Shown: positions 10,083 to 18,393, counted from the stretch's first letter. The stretch: 64,000 bases of DNA from Gillisella terrae (GCF_004801395.1 NZ_SSOA01000001.1:310001-374000); one strand, 5' to 3'. The notes: generated by a model not told the origin, from the sequence alone. Numbers and translations: made by a program.

Positions 10083-11174
10083 TTAGAGCCCCAAAGCTGA
10101 AAGCATGATGAACGTTGCAAAAAGAACAAAGTGAGTCATACCTTCAATTGCATTTGTCTCGCCATCGTTGAGATTTATGGCTGCAGCAATCAGCGTTATT
10201 GTGACCATCACCGTCTGCACCGGGCTCATGGCCATGATGAAAGGCTGGCCGGTGTAAAGCGCTATGCCCTCCATAACCGGCACCGTAAGGATGACGGTGG
10301 AGAGCGAAGCCCCCATGGCGATGTTGACGGTTGCCTGCATGCGATTGTGCAAGGCCGCTTTCAACGCGGTGATAATTTCGGGTGCTGCCGAAATCGAGGC
10401 CACCAAAATCGCCATAATGGCCGGAGGTGCGCCGGTGCCGCGCAGTCCTTCTCCCATCAACGCCGACATGAATTCGGCGAGGATACCAATAACCACCACG
10501 CCGATGATGATGATGGCGATGGAGGTGGCAACGGAATGCTCTTCTTCAGCGGGGGCTTCCTCTTTTGCGCTTGATGCGGCACGGCGCGGATAGCTGTAGC
10601 TGAAAAAATAGCTGTGCTGGCCAACCTGCATGCGCAAAAACACCGCATAAAGCGCCAGCATGGCAAAAATGGTGAAGGCTGAATAATAGGTCCATTTGGC
10701 GTCGGGCACAAATTCCGGCACAATCATGGAAATGCCCATGGCGGTGAGAATCATCACACCGTAGGTTTTGCCACTATCGTCATTATAGGGTTGCTCGCCA
10801 TGCTTCAGGCCGCCCAGCAGTGCCGCCAGACCTAAAATGCCGTTGATGTCGAGCATCACGGCTGAATAGATGGTGTCACGCACCAGGGTGGGTGATTCCT
10901 CGCCGCGCATCATGATGGCCAGGATCAACACTTCCACGGCCACCGCAGACAGGGTGAGAATCATGGTGCCATAGGGATCGCCAACTTTATGCGCCAGAAT
11001 TTCGGCGTGGTGGGCAACGCGCATTGAGGCCACCAGAATGCCACCCACCAGTACGGCAGCGCCCAACAACGACACGATACGCCCTGCTTCAAGCAGGCTA
11101 TGCTCTGCAAAATAGGCAATGAGCGCCAAAAGAACCGGTAACACCAGGAATTTTTCTTGTTTTAAATCGCTCAC
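10083..11174 (-). CDS. chaA: Calcium/proton (sodium/proton) antiporter, ChaA type
   Basis: A 363-residue inner-membrane cation exchanger of the CaCA superfamily. The two alpha-repeats are seen as VGDPYGTMILTLSAVAVEV (about 62-80) and a C-terminal ISAAPEIITALKAALHNRMQ (about 265-284), each with the acidic residue used in cation binding. An acidic/His loop EEAPAEEEHS separates the two halves. The start is GTG at 11172-11174, with AAAGGA eight bases upstream. Expected to expel Ca2+, Na+ or K+ at alkaline pH. Confidence 0.92.
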   Translation of the reverse strand: MSDLKQEKFLVLPVLLALIAYFAEHSLLEAGRIVSLLGAAVLVGGILVASMRVAHHAEILAHKVGDPYGTMILTLSAVAVEVLILAIMMRGEESPTLVRDTIYSAVMLDINGILGLAALLGGLKHGEQPYNDDSGKTYGVMILTAMGISMIVPEFVPDAKWTYYSAFTIFAMLALYAVFLRMQVGQHSYFFSYSYPRRAASSAKEEAPAEEEHSVATSIAIIIIGVVVIGILAEFMSALMGEGLRGTGAPPAIMAILVASISAAPEIITALKAALHNRMQATVNIAMGASLSTVILTVPVMEGIALYTGQPFIMAMSPVQTVMVTITLIAAAINLNDGETNAIEGMTHFVLFATFIMLSALGL

Positions 11175-11319
11175 CTGCTGTCATCCTTTTCTCTGCCGCT
11201 TTTGGGAAGATGGCGAATCTTTCCTGACGTAGACCGTAACGGTTGAGTGCTATTTGCAGTTCCGCGCCCAAGATGCAATAATATAACCTGTACAGGAAAT
11301 CGTATGATTTTATCCTTGA

Positions 11320-11385
11320 CCCCGGCTTATTCCGGCATAGGTTTAATGATAAAATGATGTGGCAGATCAAAGCTCTATATTGTTT
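11320..11385 (+). repeat. Degenerate half-copy of the nested-palindrome repeat
   Basis: The segment GATAAAATGATGTGGCAGAT followed by CAAAGC resembles the right part of block A and its junction in the 8.5-kb copy. No block B can be recognised. It lies upstream of the DUF2188 gene. Confidence 0.4.
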
Positions 11386-11428
11386 ATCATCTGTCAAAAT
11401 CCGAGCTATTCCTGGGAGAGGAACCACG

Positions 11429-11701
11429 ATGGTCAAAGTTACCTATGAGATCGTACCCCATGATGAAGGCTGGGCTTATCGTTTAAACGGAGCCTATTCC
11501 GAGCGATTCGACAATCACGATCAGGCGCTGGAGGCGGCGCGGATTGTGGTGCGCGAGTTGTCGCTGAACGATGAGCCAGTGCGCATCGTCTATCAGGACG
11601 AGAATGGCAAGTGGCGTGCAGAGATGAGCAGCGGCGATGATCGTCCTGAGGTCGAGATCGTGGACGACTATCAGCCCTCACAGGGTCGTCACTCCGCCTG
11701 A
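11429..11701 (+). CDS. DUF2188-like small protein
   Basis: A 90-residue cytoplasmic protein starting at an ATG preceded by GGGAGAGGAA. The core IVPHDEGWAYRLNGAYSERF-(D) with a following helix ALEAARIVVREL and strand VRIVYQDENGKWR fits the DUF2188 fold (beta-beta-alpha-beta; the YciM/HU-partner-like small domain). The function is unknown in the family. The longer frame from 11354 begins in repeat-derived sequence and is rejected as a start. Its last 13 bp overlap the 3' end of the convergent LysR gene. Confidence 0.8.
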   Translation: MVKVTYEIVPHDEGWAYRLNGAYSERFDNHDQALEAARIVVRELSLNDEPVRIVYQDENGKWRAEMSSGDDRPEVEIVDDYQPSQGRHSA

Positions 11702-12582
11702 TAGGCTTTCAATCCGTTGACTATCGCGTCAAAAGTGACCCGACAGCGGGGGCTATGCTTGAGATCTTCATGCATCACCACATAGGTGTCGAGATCGATG
11801 TTGAGTTGGTTCGGTAAAACCTCGACCAGATCATCATGGCGCTTTGCCAAGGTGGTTTGGCACATGCCAATGCCTGCTCCGGAACGAATGGCGGCAAATT
11901 GCGCTGCATTGCTATCGCAGCGAAAGGCAAAGTGGATTTGCGCAAGATCGGGCCGCATCTTCAAAATATCGCGAATATAGGCCAAATGCCGATCAAATCC
12001 GATCAAGCGGTGCTGATGTAAATCCTCCAGCGTTACGGGCGTGCCGTGTTTGGCGAGATAGCTTTTGTGGGCGTGAAAACCAATGCGGATCGTGCCGATG
12101 CGCTGGCTGAGAAGATTGCCTTGCTGCGGTGCTACCATGCGCACGGCAATATCGGCCTGATGGCGCAACAAATCCTCTACCTTATCCGAGAGCGACAGTT
12201 CGATTTCCAGCTTCGGGTGACTTTCCTGCAAGCTTGCCAGAACGGGCGGCAGAATCTCGATGGCGACAATTTCACTGGCGCTGATGCGCACCGTACCTTG
12301 GGCGTTCTGATGCGCGCCTGAAGCAATGCGGGCCAGCGTGGCGCTGCTGGCCGCCATGACTTCTGCCTGCGGCCGCATGGCCAGGGCTGTGTCCGTTGGC
12401 AGCAATCCTTGCGGAATCCGCAAAAACAGCGCGGTGCCAAACATGGCTTCCAGCGCTTCGATATGCCGTCCCACTGTGGGTTGGGTCAGCCCAAGCGTTC
12501 TGGCGGCGGCGGAAAGCGAACCTTCATCCAGCACGGCCAGAAAGCTGCGAAAGTGATCCCAACTGGTGACGTCTTTTACCAT
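11689..12582 (-). CDS. LysR-family transcriptional regulator
   Basis: A 297-residue regulator. The N-terminal helix-turn-helix is FRSFLAVLDEGSLSAAART (about 12-30) with LTQPTVGRHIEALE, then a periplasmic-binding-like effector domain to the C-terminus. It is divergent from the NAD(P)-binding oxidoreductase at 12695 with 112 bp between the starts, the usual arrangement for a LysR regulator and its target. The effector is unknown. There is no obvious ribosome-binding site before the ATG, so the start is provisional. Confidence 0.9.
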   Translation of the reverse strand: MVKDVTSWDHFRSFLAVLDEGSLSAAARTLGLTQPTVGRHIEALEAMFGTALFLRIPQGLLPTDTALAMRPQAEVMAASSATLARIASGAHQNAQGTVRISASEIVAIEILPPVLASLQESHPKLEIELSLSDKVEDLLRHQADIAVRMVAPQQGNLLSQRIGTIRIGFHAHKSYLAKHGTPVTLEDLHQHRLIGFDRHLAYIRDILKMRPDLAQIHFAFRCDSNAAQFAAIRSGAGIGMCQTTLAKRHDDLVEVLPNQLNIDLDTYVVMHEDLKHSPRCRVTFDAIVNGLKAYQAE

Positions 12583-12694
12583 GCAAAAATGTATAGCATA
12601 GCTACAGAAATATACAATTTTGAAAGTCCTGTTTCAGATGCACTCTCTGCCCATCAGCCTCACCCGTGAAGCAGAGAGACGATGATGGAGACAG

Positions 12695-13666
12695 ATGATG
12701 ACAGAGATGGACAATAGAAAACTGATTTTGGTTATGGGAGCCACCGGCGGCATTGGGGGCGCACTCGCCAAAGTGCTACAATTGCGCGGCTATCGCATTC
12801 GGGCACTGCATCGGCGTGCAAGCGAGATGGCAAAGTGCAACCCCGCCTTCGAGTGGGTGCAGGGCGATGCCATGAATGCGAAGGATGTGTTGGATGCGGC
12901 AGCGGGGGCTTTTGCGCTTGTACATGGCGTCAACCCGCCGGGCTATCAACGCTGGGGTGAATTGGTGTTGCCGATGATTGACAACAGCATTGCCGCAGCC
13001 AAGGCCCATGGTGCTCTTATTCTGATGCCGGGAACCATCTATAACTTTGGGCCGGATGCCTTTCCCCTGTTGAAAGAGGATAGCCCGCAGCATCCCCTGA
13101 CCGTAAAGGGAGCCATTCGGGTGAATTTGGAGCAACGGCTGCAAGCGGCGGCACAGGATGGCGTTCGAACGATTCTGGTGCGGGCAGGGGATTTTTTTGG
13201 CCCGGAGGCAGGCAACAACTGGTTTGCGCAAGGCCTGGTGAAGCCGGGAAAGCCGATCACATCGGTTGCCTTGCCGGGCAAGCCGGGGCTTGGACATGCA
13301 TGGGCCTATCTGCCTGATGTGGCCGAGACATTTGCGCAATTGTTGGAAAAAGCGCAAGAGTTACCCACCTTTGCACGATTTCATATGGCGGGCCATTATG
13401 ATGCCGATGGCCTTGGCATGGTGCAGGCAATTGCCAAAAGTCTTGGCAGGACGTCGATCAAAACCCGCCGCTTTCCGTGGTGGATTGTGCCTGTGCTGGC
13501 TCCCTTTATGCCCTTGTTCAAAGAGTTGCGGGAGATGCGTTATCTCTGGCAGGAGCCATTGCGGCTGGACAATCAGCATTTGGTGGAGGTGCTGGGTGCC
13601 GAGCCACATACGCCGCTGGATGAGGCGGTGCTGACGACACTTGAAAACCTGAAGTGCGTGGCCTGA
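12695..13666 (+). CDS. NAD(P)-binding atypical SDR-family protein
   Basis: A 323-residue protein with an N-terminal Rossmann motif GATGGIGGALAKVL (about 14-27) and RALHRR at the end of beta2, which favours NADPH. The middle holds GTIYNFGPDAFPLLKED (residues around 111-127), resembling the YxxxK-region of extended/atypical SDRs such as NmrA/UDP-epimerase relatives, with Tyr present but no clear Lys four residues on. The substrate is unknown. GGAGACAG precedes the ATG. It is probably controlled by the divergent LysR gene. A 9-bp inverted repeat (13676-13709) follows the gene. Confidence 0.85.
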   Translation: MMTEMDNRKLILVMGATGGIGGALAKVLQLRGYRIRALHRRASEMAKCNPAFEWVQGDAMNAKDVLDAAAGAFALVHGVNPPGYQRWGELVLPMIDNSIAAAKAHGALILMPGTIYNFGPDAFPLLKEDSPQHPLTVKGAIRVNLEQRLQAAAQDGVRTILVRAGDFFGPEAGNNWFAQGLVKPGKPITSVALPGKPGLGHAWAYLPDVAETFAQLLEKAQELPTFARFHMAGHYDADGLGMVQAIAKSLGRTSIKTRRFPWWIVPVLAPFMPLFKELREMRYLWQEPLRLDNQHLVEVLGAEPHTPLDEAVLTTLENLKCVA

Positions 13667-13718
13667 GATAATCTTCGACCTGCCCCAACCCATGAGCGAG
13701 GGCAGGTCGATGGCGAGA

Positions 13719-14834
13719 TCAGGCGTTCAGGGTAGGGTAGTCCGTGTAACCCTTTTCGCCGCCACCATACATGGTGGCCTGATCCAGCTCGTTCAAAGGC
13801 GCGTCGGTCTTCAGGCGTTCCACCAGATCGGGGTTGGAAATGAATGGCTTGCCAAATGCCACCATGTCGGCCCTGCCGGATGCAATCGCGTCCGTTGCGG
13901 TTTTCTTGTCATAACCATTGTTGACCATCCACACGCCCTTACCACCAGCATTGATGTAGGCGTCTTTGAAAGCTGCCCAATCGAATGGCGTATCGCCTTG
14001 GCTAAAGTCACGTGCACCGCCGGTTGCACCTTCGATAACGTGAATATAGGCCAGATCAAACGGTGCGAGCTTTTCGATCAAGGCGGTGTAAAGCGCTTGT
14101 GGTTCTGGGTCGAACACATCATTGGCGGGCGTGACCGGTGAGAGGCGAATACCGGTGCGGCTGCTGCCGATTTCGCGGGTAATGGCCTGCACCACTTCCA
14201 GCGTCAGGCGGATGCGGTTCTCAATAGAACCACCGTAAGCATCGCTGCGCTGGTTGCTGTTGGAGCGCATGAACTGCTCCAGCAGATAGCCGTTGGCGGC
14301 GTGGATCTCCACGCCATCAAATCCGGCATCAATCGCGGCGCGGGCGGCCTTGCGGTAATCTTCAATCAGGCCCGGAATTTCCGACAGCTCCAGCGCCCTT
14401 GGCTCGGATGTATCGGCAAAATGGCCCTTGCCTTCGCCGTCCATAATATAGGTCTTGGACTTTGCCGCGATGGCAGAAGGGGCAACCGGCTTGCCGCCAT
14501 TAGGTTGCAGGCTGGTGTGCGAGATGCGGCCAACATGCCAGAGTTGCGTGACAATCTTGCCGCCCGCGTCATGTACGGCTTTGGTCACGGCCTTCCAGCC
14601 TTCGATGGATTCTGGCGTATAGAGGCCGGGCACGTCGGCATAGCCCTGTCCCTGATGAGAAATGGCGGTGGCTTCGGTGATCAGCAGACCGGCCGTTGCA
14701 CGCTGGCTGTAATAGGTGGCCGTCATGGCGCGTGGCACAGCGTTTGGTGAACGATTGCGCGTCAGCGGTGCCATGGCAATCCGGTTGGAGGCGGCGATGT
14801 CGCCGATCTGGATGGGATCGAACAGAGTGGTCAT
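13719..14834 (-). CDS. nemA: Alkene reductase, Old Yellow Enzyme family (NemA type)
   Basis: A 371-residue FMN-dependent TIM-barrel ene-reductase that reduces activated C=C bonds, nitroesters or maleimides with NADPH. The family signature is clear: NRIAMAPLTRNR, LLITEATAIS-QGQGY, TQLWHVGR (the flavin/substrate site), DGVEIHAANGYLLEQF (catalytic His/Asn pair region), and NGGYDK-like VNNGYDKKTA near the C-terminus. AAAGGA precedes the ATG. It lies 47 bp downstream of an arsR-type gene on the same strand and is probably controlled by it, similar to the NemR-nemA logic but with a different regulator family. Confidence 0.94.
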   Translation of the reverse strand: MTTLFDPIQIGDIAASNRIAMAPLTRNRSPNAVPRAMTATYYSQRATAGLLITEATAISHQGQGYADVPGLYTPESIEGWKAVTKAVHDAGGKIVTQLWHVGRISHTSLQPNGGKPVAPSAIAAKSKTYIMDGEGKGHFADTSEPRALELSEIPGLIEDYRKAARAAIDAGFDGVEIHAANGYLLEQFMRSNSNQRSDAYGGSIENRIRLTLEVVQAITREIGSSRTGIRLSPVTPANDVFDPEPQALYTALIEKLAPFDLAYIHVIEGATGGARDFSQGDTPFDWAAFKDAYINAGGKGVWMVNNGYDKKTATDAIASGRADMVAFGKPFISNPDLVERLKTDAPLNELDQATMYGGGEKGYTDYPTLNA

Positions 14835-14881
14835 TGAATCGTCCTTTCTGAGGAGGCGATGGGATAGGGGAGGAGATGGGG

Positions 14882-15229
14882 TCAGAGGTGGGTTTTAAGC
14901 TTTGTAAGAAAAGCTTTGATCGCCTCTTCATCCCGTTTGTAGAAAATCCATTGGCCCACTTTTTTGGAGGTCACGAGGCCTGCTTTTTGCAAGCTTGCGA
15001 GATGGGCCGAAACCGTGGACTGAGACAGACCACACCGCTCGAACTGACTGGCACAAACCCCCATTTCCAGCGGATGGGCTTGATCGCTAAAATGCAGCTC
15101 CGGCTCTTTCAGCCATTGCAGCATGGATAGCCGGACAGGACTGGAAAGCGCCTTCAGGGCGTCATCAAGATTGTCTGGCAGATCGCCATGGCTCAAAGCC
15201 TGGTTCGGTGGTGAGGTTATATCGTCCAT
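14882..15229 (-). CDS. ArsR-family transcriptional regulator
   Basis: A 115-residue winged-helix repressor. The helix-turn-helix region reads FERCGLSQSTVSAHLASLQKAG (shown here as CGLSQSTVSAHL), followed by the beta-wing KVGQWIFYKRDEEAI. The metal-binding ELCVCDL of classical ArsR is absent, although single cysteines occur in VCASQFERCG, so it may sense an electrophile rather than a metal (inference). It is the first gene of an operon with nemA. The start codon is embedded in an inverted repeat, a probable autoregulatory site. The syntenic S. meliloti gene lies in the same place next to the AbcR sRNAs. Confidence 0.9.
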   Translation of the reverse strand: MDDITSPPNQALSHGDLPDNLDDALKALSSPVRLSMLQWLKEPELHFSDQAHPLEMGVCASQFERCGLSQSTVSAHLASLQKAGLVTSKKVGQWIFYKRDEEAIKAFLTKLKTHL

Positions 15230-15239
15230 AACCGATATA
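15218..15239. promoter_or_regulatory. Candidate ArsR operator over the arsR start codon
   Basis: TATATCG and CGATATA form a 7-bp inverted repeat with an 8-bp spacer that contains the ATG (15227-15229). A further CGATATC-type half-site lies at 15255-15261. ArsR repressors typically bind such AT-rich 12-2-12 or shorter inverted repeats at their own promoters. Confidence 0.5.
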
Positions 15240-15284
15240 TGGATCGATAAAATACGATATCAAGAGCTGAATTTTGAATATTGC

Positions 15285-15391
15285 AAAAAAAAGCACCCGT
15301 CGCCGGGTGCTGAAGGTGTGGAGATATTCATCCTCCAGAGGGGAACAGCTGAAAAGGGAGGCCACCCAAAGGTAGCTGCTTTGCTCAGCTA
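15285..15391 (-). ncRNA. abcR2: AbcR-family small RNA (alpha-r15), distal copy
   Basis: On the minus strand a sigma70-like promoter (TTGAAA, 16 bp, TAAATA; 15397-15424) is followed by about 107 nt ending in a perfect terminator AGCACCCG-TCGC-CGGGTGCT with a T tract at 15285-15292. It shares the 20-nt block at 15332-15351 with the second copy, and both expose a CCTCCC anti-Shine-Dalgarno loop (here 15356-15361). AbcR RNAs in Agrobacterium, Sinorhizobium and Brucella use such loops with Hfq to repress ABC-transporter mRNAs. The location between arsR and lsrB is the syntenic position. Which copy corresponds to AbcR1 or AbcR2 of other species is not certain. Confidence 0.88.
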
Positions 15392-15396
15392 AACTC

Positions 15397-15424
15397 TATT
15401 TAGGGTGCAAAGATTGCGTTTCAA
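15397..15424 (-). promoter_or_regulatory. Promoter of the distal AbcR-type sRNA
   Basis: Minus-strand -35 TTGAAA (15419-15424) and -10 TAAATA (15397-15402), 16-bp spacing, placing the start near 15391. Confidence 0.6.
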
Positions 15425-15496
15425 TGGCATGCGAACAAAATTCATCAAGCGCATAGGCAAATGGCGCATGGCGTATTTCGGATGGGGGATTTAGCC

Positions 15497-15612
15497 AAAA
15501 AAAAGGGGCCACCGGATTGCTCCAGGGCCCTAAAGTGTGAAGGTTAATCTAACCTCCAGAGGGGAACAGCTGGTGCGGTGGAACTGGGAGGAAACCACCG
15601 TGTGCATCAGCT
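15497..15612 (-). ncRNA. abcR1: AbcR-family small RNA (alpha-r15), lsrB-proximal copy
   Basis: The minus-strand promoter TTGTTC, 17 bp, CATATA (15619-15647) predicts a start near 15612. The transcript of about 116 nt ends in a GC-rich imperfect hairpin (GGGCC..TGG / CCG..TGGCCC) and eight T at 15497-15504. It carries the same 20-nt block (15553-15572) and a CCTCCC loop (15586-15591) as the neighbouring copy, and a GTGGTTTCCTCCCAGTTCCA context typical of AbcR1. The tandem pair is expected to regulate nutrient-uptake mRNAs with Hfq. The role is from the family; structure and position are seen here. Confidence 0.9.
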
Positions 15613-15618
15613 GTGTGC

Positions 15619-15647
15619 TATATGATGGTTTTTTGTGCAGTGAACAA
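15619..15647 (-). promoter_or_regulatory. Promoter of the lsrB-proximal AbcR-type sRNA
   Basis: Minus-strand -35 TTGTTC (15642-15647) and -10 CATATA (15619-15624) at 17-bp spacing, close to the rhizobial CTTGAC-N17-CTATAT pattern. Confidence 0.65.
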
Positions 15648-15723
15648 TGCTTTTTTGTGCATGGGAGGCATGCAAGTGTCGCAAGTCTCTCAATTTGTCG
15701 CTATTGAGAGATTGTTCAACAAT

Positions 15724-15764
15724 ATAACGCCCATGAAAAATCCCTTATTTTTCATGGGCGTTAT
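15724..15764 (-). terminator. 17-bp perfect hairpin downstream of lsrB
   Basis: ATAACGCCCATGAAAAA and its exact complement are separated by 7 nt (15741-15747). On the minus strand it follows the lsrB stop by about 30 nt and precedes a TATTGTTG tract, so it probably ends the trxB-lsrB transcript before the sRNA promoter. Confidence 0.7.
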
Positions 15765-15792
15765 CGATCAGATGCATCGCGGTTGTAAAAAA

Positions 15793-16710
15793 TCAGAAAC
15801 TCCAGTTTCTGGCTTTTGCGACGATAAAATCACGAAAAACTTTTAGCTTGGCCGCGTTTTTCATCTCATCCGGATAGCAGAAGTAGGTATCGAACGACGG
15901 AACATCGGCATTGATCGGCAACTGAATCAGGCCCGGATCACGCCCAACGATATAATCTGGCATACAGGCAACGCCGATTCCCAACAGGCAGGCGCGCTTG
16001 ATGGAGGTTTGGCTGTTGATCTGCAAATGCGGAATACGGCGGTTATCGGAAGAGCGGCCCGCCACTTCCAGCCAGTTCACATCCAGCAAATAGTTCGGCG
16101 CAGGTTCACCAAAGGAAATGATGCGGTGATTGTCCAGATCTTCAATGGTCTGCGGTTCGCCATAGCGGTTGATATAGGATGGTGCCGCATAAACATGCAT
16201 ATGCACGGTAAACAGCTTGCGCTGGATCAGGTCTGATTGCTGCGGCTGACGCAGGCGAATGGCGCAATCGGCATGGCGCATGTTCACGTCCAGCTCTTCA
16301 TTGTCGAGGATGAGCTGAATCGACATGTCGGGATAGAGTTGCAGAAACTCCTGCACCTTATCGGTCAACCAGCCTTGGCCAAGGCCGACGGTGGTGGTGA
16401 CGCGCAATTTGCCGGTGGGCTTGTCGGTGGTTTCCGTCAGCTGCATTTTCACTGTTTCCAGCTTCAGCAGCACATCATGGGCGGTGCGATAGAGCAACTC
16501 GCCTTGCTCGGTGAGAATCAGGCCACGGGCGTGGCGGTGAAACAATTTCACCCCCACGTCTTGCTCCAGCGCGCTGACCTGTCGGCTGATGGCCGATTGC
16601 GAAAGGTGCAGCTTATCGGCCGCATGGGTAAAGGACCCAGCCTCGGCTGCGGCATGGAAAATCCGCAACTTGTCCCAATCCAGCGGTATATTGCTGCCCC
16701 CTCGCATCAT
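15793..16710 (-). CDS. lsrB: LysR-family regulator LsrB
   Basis: A 305-residue LysR regulator nearly identical in its recognisable parts to rhizobial LsrB: WDKLRIFHAAAEAGSFTHAA at the N-terminus, then LHLSQSAISRQVSALE in the helix-turn-helix and an effector domain with LILDNEELDVNMRHADCAIR. LsrB is needed for symbiosis and for the oxidative-stress response and LPS control in S. meliloti. The chosen ATG (16708-16710) follows the trxB stop by 4 nt and has GGAG upstream inside trxB, so translation is coupled. The open frame extends 38 codons further back, but that part overlaps trxB and is not LysR sequence. Confidence 0.93.
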   Translation of the reverse strand: MMRGGSNIPLDWDKLRIFHAAAEAGSFTHAADKLHLSQSAISRQVSALEQDVGVKLFHRHARGLILTEQGELLYRTAHDVLLKLETVKMQLTETTDKPTGKLRVTTTVGLGQGWLTDKVQEFLQLYPDMSIQLILDNEELDVNMRHADCAIRLRQPQQSDLIQRKLFTVHMHVYAAPSYINRYGEPQTIEDLDNHRIISFGEPAPNYLLDVNWLEVAGRSSDNRRIPHLQINSQTSIKRACLLGIGVACMPDYIVGRDPGLIQLPINADVPSFDTYFCYPDEMKNAAKLKVFRDFIVAKARNWSF

Positions 16711-16714
16711 GCTC

Positions 16715-17689
16715 TTACTCCGCAGCCAGGGCCGGGGCGTCTGCCACAGCCAAAAAACGTTCCGCTTCCAAAGCCGCCATACAGCCCATGCCAGCAGCCG
16801 TAATGGCCTGACGATAGACATCATCGGTCACATCGCCTGCGGCAAACACGCCGGGCACATCAGTGGCGGTCGAATCAGGAGCCGTCCACAGATAGCCATT
16901 GGGCTTCAATTTCAGCTTGCCCTTGAACAGCTCTACTGCGGGCGCATGGCCAATGGCCACAAACACGCCGTCAATCGGCATTTCGGTGATAGCATCGGTT
17001 TGAATATTCTTCAGCTTCACGCCGGTCACCGATGGCGGCATGGGGTGCTTGGCCGGAATGCCCGTCACTTCATCGACAACACTGTTCCAGATGATCTTGA
17101 CGTTTTCCTTGGCAAACAGACGTTCTTGCAGGATCTTTTCCGAGCGGAAGCTGTCGCGGCGATGCACGACGGTGACGGTTTTCGCGATATGCGAAAGGTA
17201 AAGCGCTTCCTCGACCGCCGAATTGCCGCCGCCAACCACAATCACATCCTTGTTGCGATAGAAAAAGCCATCGCAGGTGGCGCAGGCCGATACGCCAAAG
17301 CCCTGAAAATGCTGCTCGCTTTCAATGCCAAGCCACTTGGCCTTGGCACCGGTGCAGATAATCAGCGTGTCAGCCGTCCAGATCGTGCCGCTATCGGTTT
17401 TGACGGTGAAGGGCCTGTGCGAGGTATCCACCTCGGTTACCACATCATTGACAATTTCGGTGCCAACATGGGTTGCCTGCTTGAGCATTTGCTCCATCAG
17501 CCAGGGGCCTTGAATCGGATCGCCAAAGCCGGGATAGTTTTCAACATCGGTGGTGATCATCAACTGGCCACCTTGCTCCATGCCAGCAATCAGCACCGGC
17601 TTCAGCATGGCGCGTGCGGCATAAATGGCGGCAGTGTAACCGGCAGGGCCAGAGCCGATGATCAGCACTTTGGTGTGACGGGCAGACAT
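16715..17689 (-). CDS. trxB: Thioredoxin-disulfide reductase
   Basis: A 324-residue FAD/NADPH flavoprotein that reduces thioredoxin. The FAD-binding motif is LIIGSGPAGYTAAIYAAR (9-26), the redox-active site is Cys136-Ala-Thr-Cys139 in SACATCDGFF, and the NADPH motif is VVGGGNSAVEEA; the C-terminal FAD motif is GVFAAGDVTDDVYRQA. AAAGGAAC lies at ideal distance from the ATG at 17687-17689; the frame continues 32 codons upstream without a better site. First gene of a trxB-lsrB operon, which links thiol redox enzyme and a redox-responsive regulator. Confidence 0.97.
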   Translation of the reverse strand: MSARHTKVLIIGSGPAGYTAAIYAARAMLKPVLIAGMEQGGQLMITTDVENYPGFGDPIQGPWLMEQMLKQATHVGTEIVNDVVTEVDTSHRPFTVKTDSGTIWTADTLIICTGAKAKWLGIESEQHFQGFGVSACATCDGFFYRNKDVIVVGGGNSAVEEALYLSHIAKTVTVVHRRDSFRSEKILQERLFAKENVKIIWNSVVDEVTGIPAKHPMPPSVTGVKLKNIQTDAITEMPIDGVFVAIGHAPAVELFKGKLKLKPNGYLWTAPDSTATDVPGVFAAGDVTDDVYRQAITAAGMGCMAALEAERFLAVADAPALAAE

Positions 17690-17924
17690 GTCAGTTCCTT
17701 TCAAGGGCGAGGGACGTGTTGAAAGACCGCATATAGGAAGCCTTCCTCGCCTTTTCTTCATTTCATTTATGAAGGCTCTATGCATTTATTCAAGGGCAGC
17801 ATTGCTTTAACAACAAGGCAATTCAATCCACCGCAATTTTTATGCGCGCTGGCGACATATTCTTGCGCAGTTGCGCGGCTGGCGTCATAACCTTGAGCGA
17901 CAAAGGATAAAAGGGTGATCGCTG

Positions 17925-18392
17925 GTGTTTCGCGCAGAACTGGATGCTATCGACATAAAAATTTTAAGAGAGTTGCAGCGCGATGGCCGCATGACCAATG
18001 TGGAGCTGTCCGAGCGGGTCGGCATTTCGGCACCACCCTGCCTGCGCCGGGTGCGCAAGCTGGAAGAGGGCGGCATTATCCAGGGCTATCATGCGCTTTT
18101 GAACGGTCCCAAGCTTGGTTTTGACCTTGTGGCCTTTTGCATGGTGGGCTTGAAGCACCAGTCGGATGCCAATCTCAAGGCGTTTGCCGCCACCACCAAT
18201 CAATGGCCGCTGGTGCGTCAGGCGTGGATGGTCAATGGTGAAAGCGATTTTCTGCTGCAATGCGTGGCGGAGAATCTGACTGTCTTTCAGGATTTTGTCA
18301 TTGAGGTGCTGACCAGCAATGAGCATGTGGATACGGTGCGCACCATGCTGACCATTCGGCAGATAAAGCGTTTGGGGGCGCTGGAGATTTAA
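17925..18392 (+). CDS. lrp: Lrp/AsnC-family transcriptional regulator
   Basis: A 155-residue protein with the N-terminal HTH LDAIDIKILRELQRDGRMTN (6-25) and ELSERVGISAPPCLRRVRKL, then the ligand-binding RAM domain. It belongs to the rhizobial Lrp group found beside trxB. The start is GTG at 17925-17927; AAGGG lies 9-10 bases upstream. Divergent from trxB with 235 bp between starts. Ligand unknown; amino acids are usual for the family. A 45-bp palindromic repeat begins one base after the stop and may end transcription. Confidence 0.92.
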   Translation: MFRAELDAIDIKILRELQRDGRMTNVELSERVGISAPPCLRRVRKLEEGGIIQGYHALLNGPKLGFDLVAFCMVGLKHQSDANLKAFAATTNQWPLVRQAWMVNGESDFLLQCVAENLTVFQDFVIEVLTSNEHVDTVRTMLTIRQIKRLGALEI

Positions 18393-18393
18393 A

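Noticed and set aside
13676..13709. Terminator between the oxidoreductase and nemA
   Set aside because: The 9-bp arms CGACCTGCC / GGCAGGTCG are clear, but there is no T tract on either side and the loop is 16 nt, so I did not call it a terminator.
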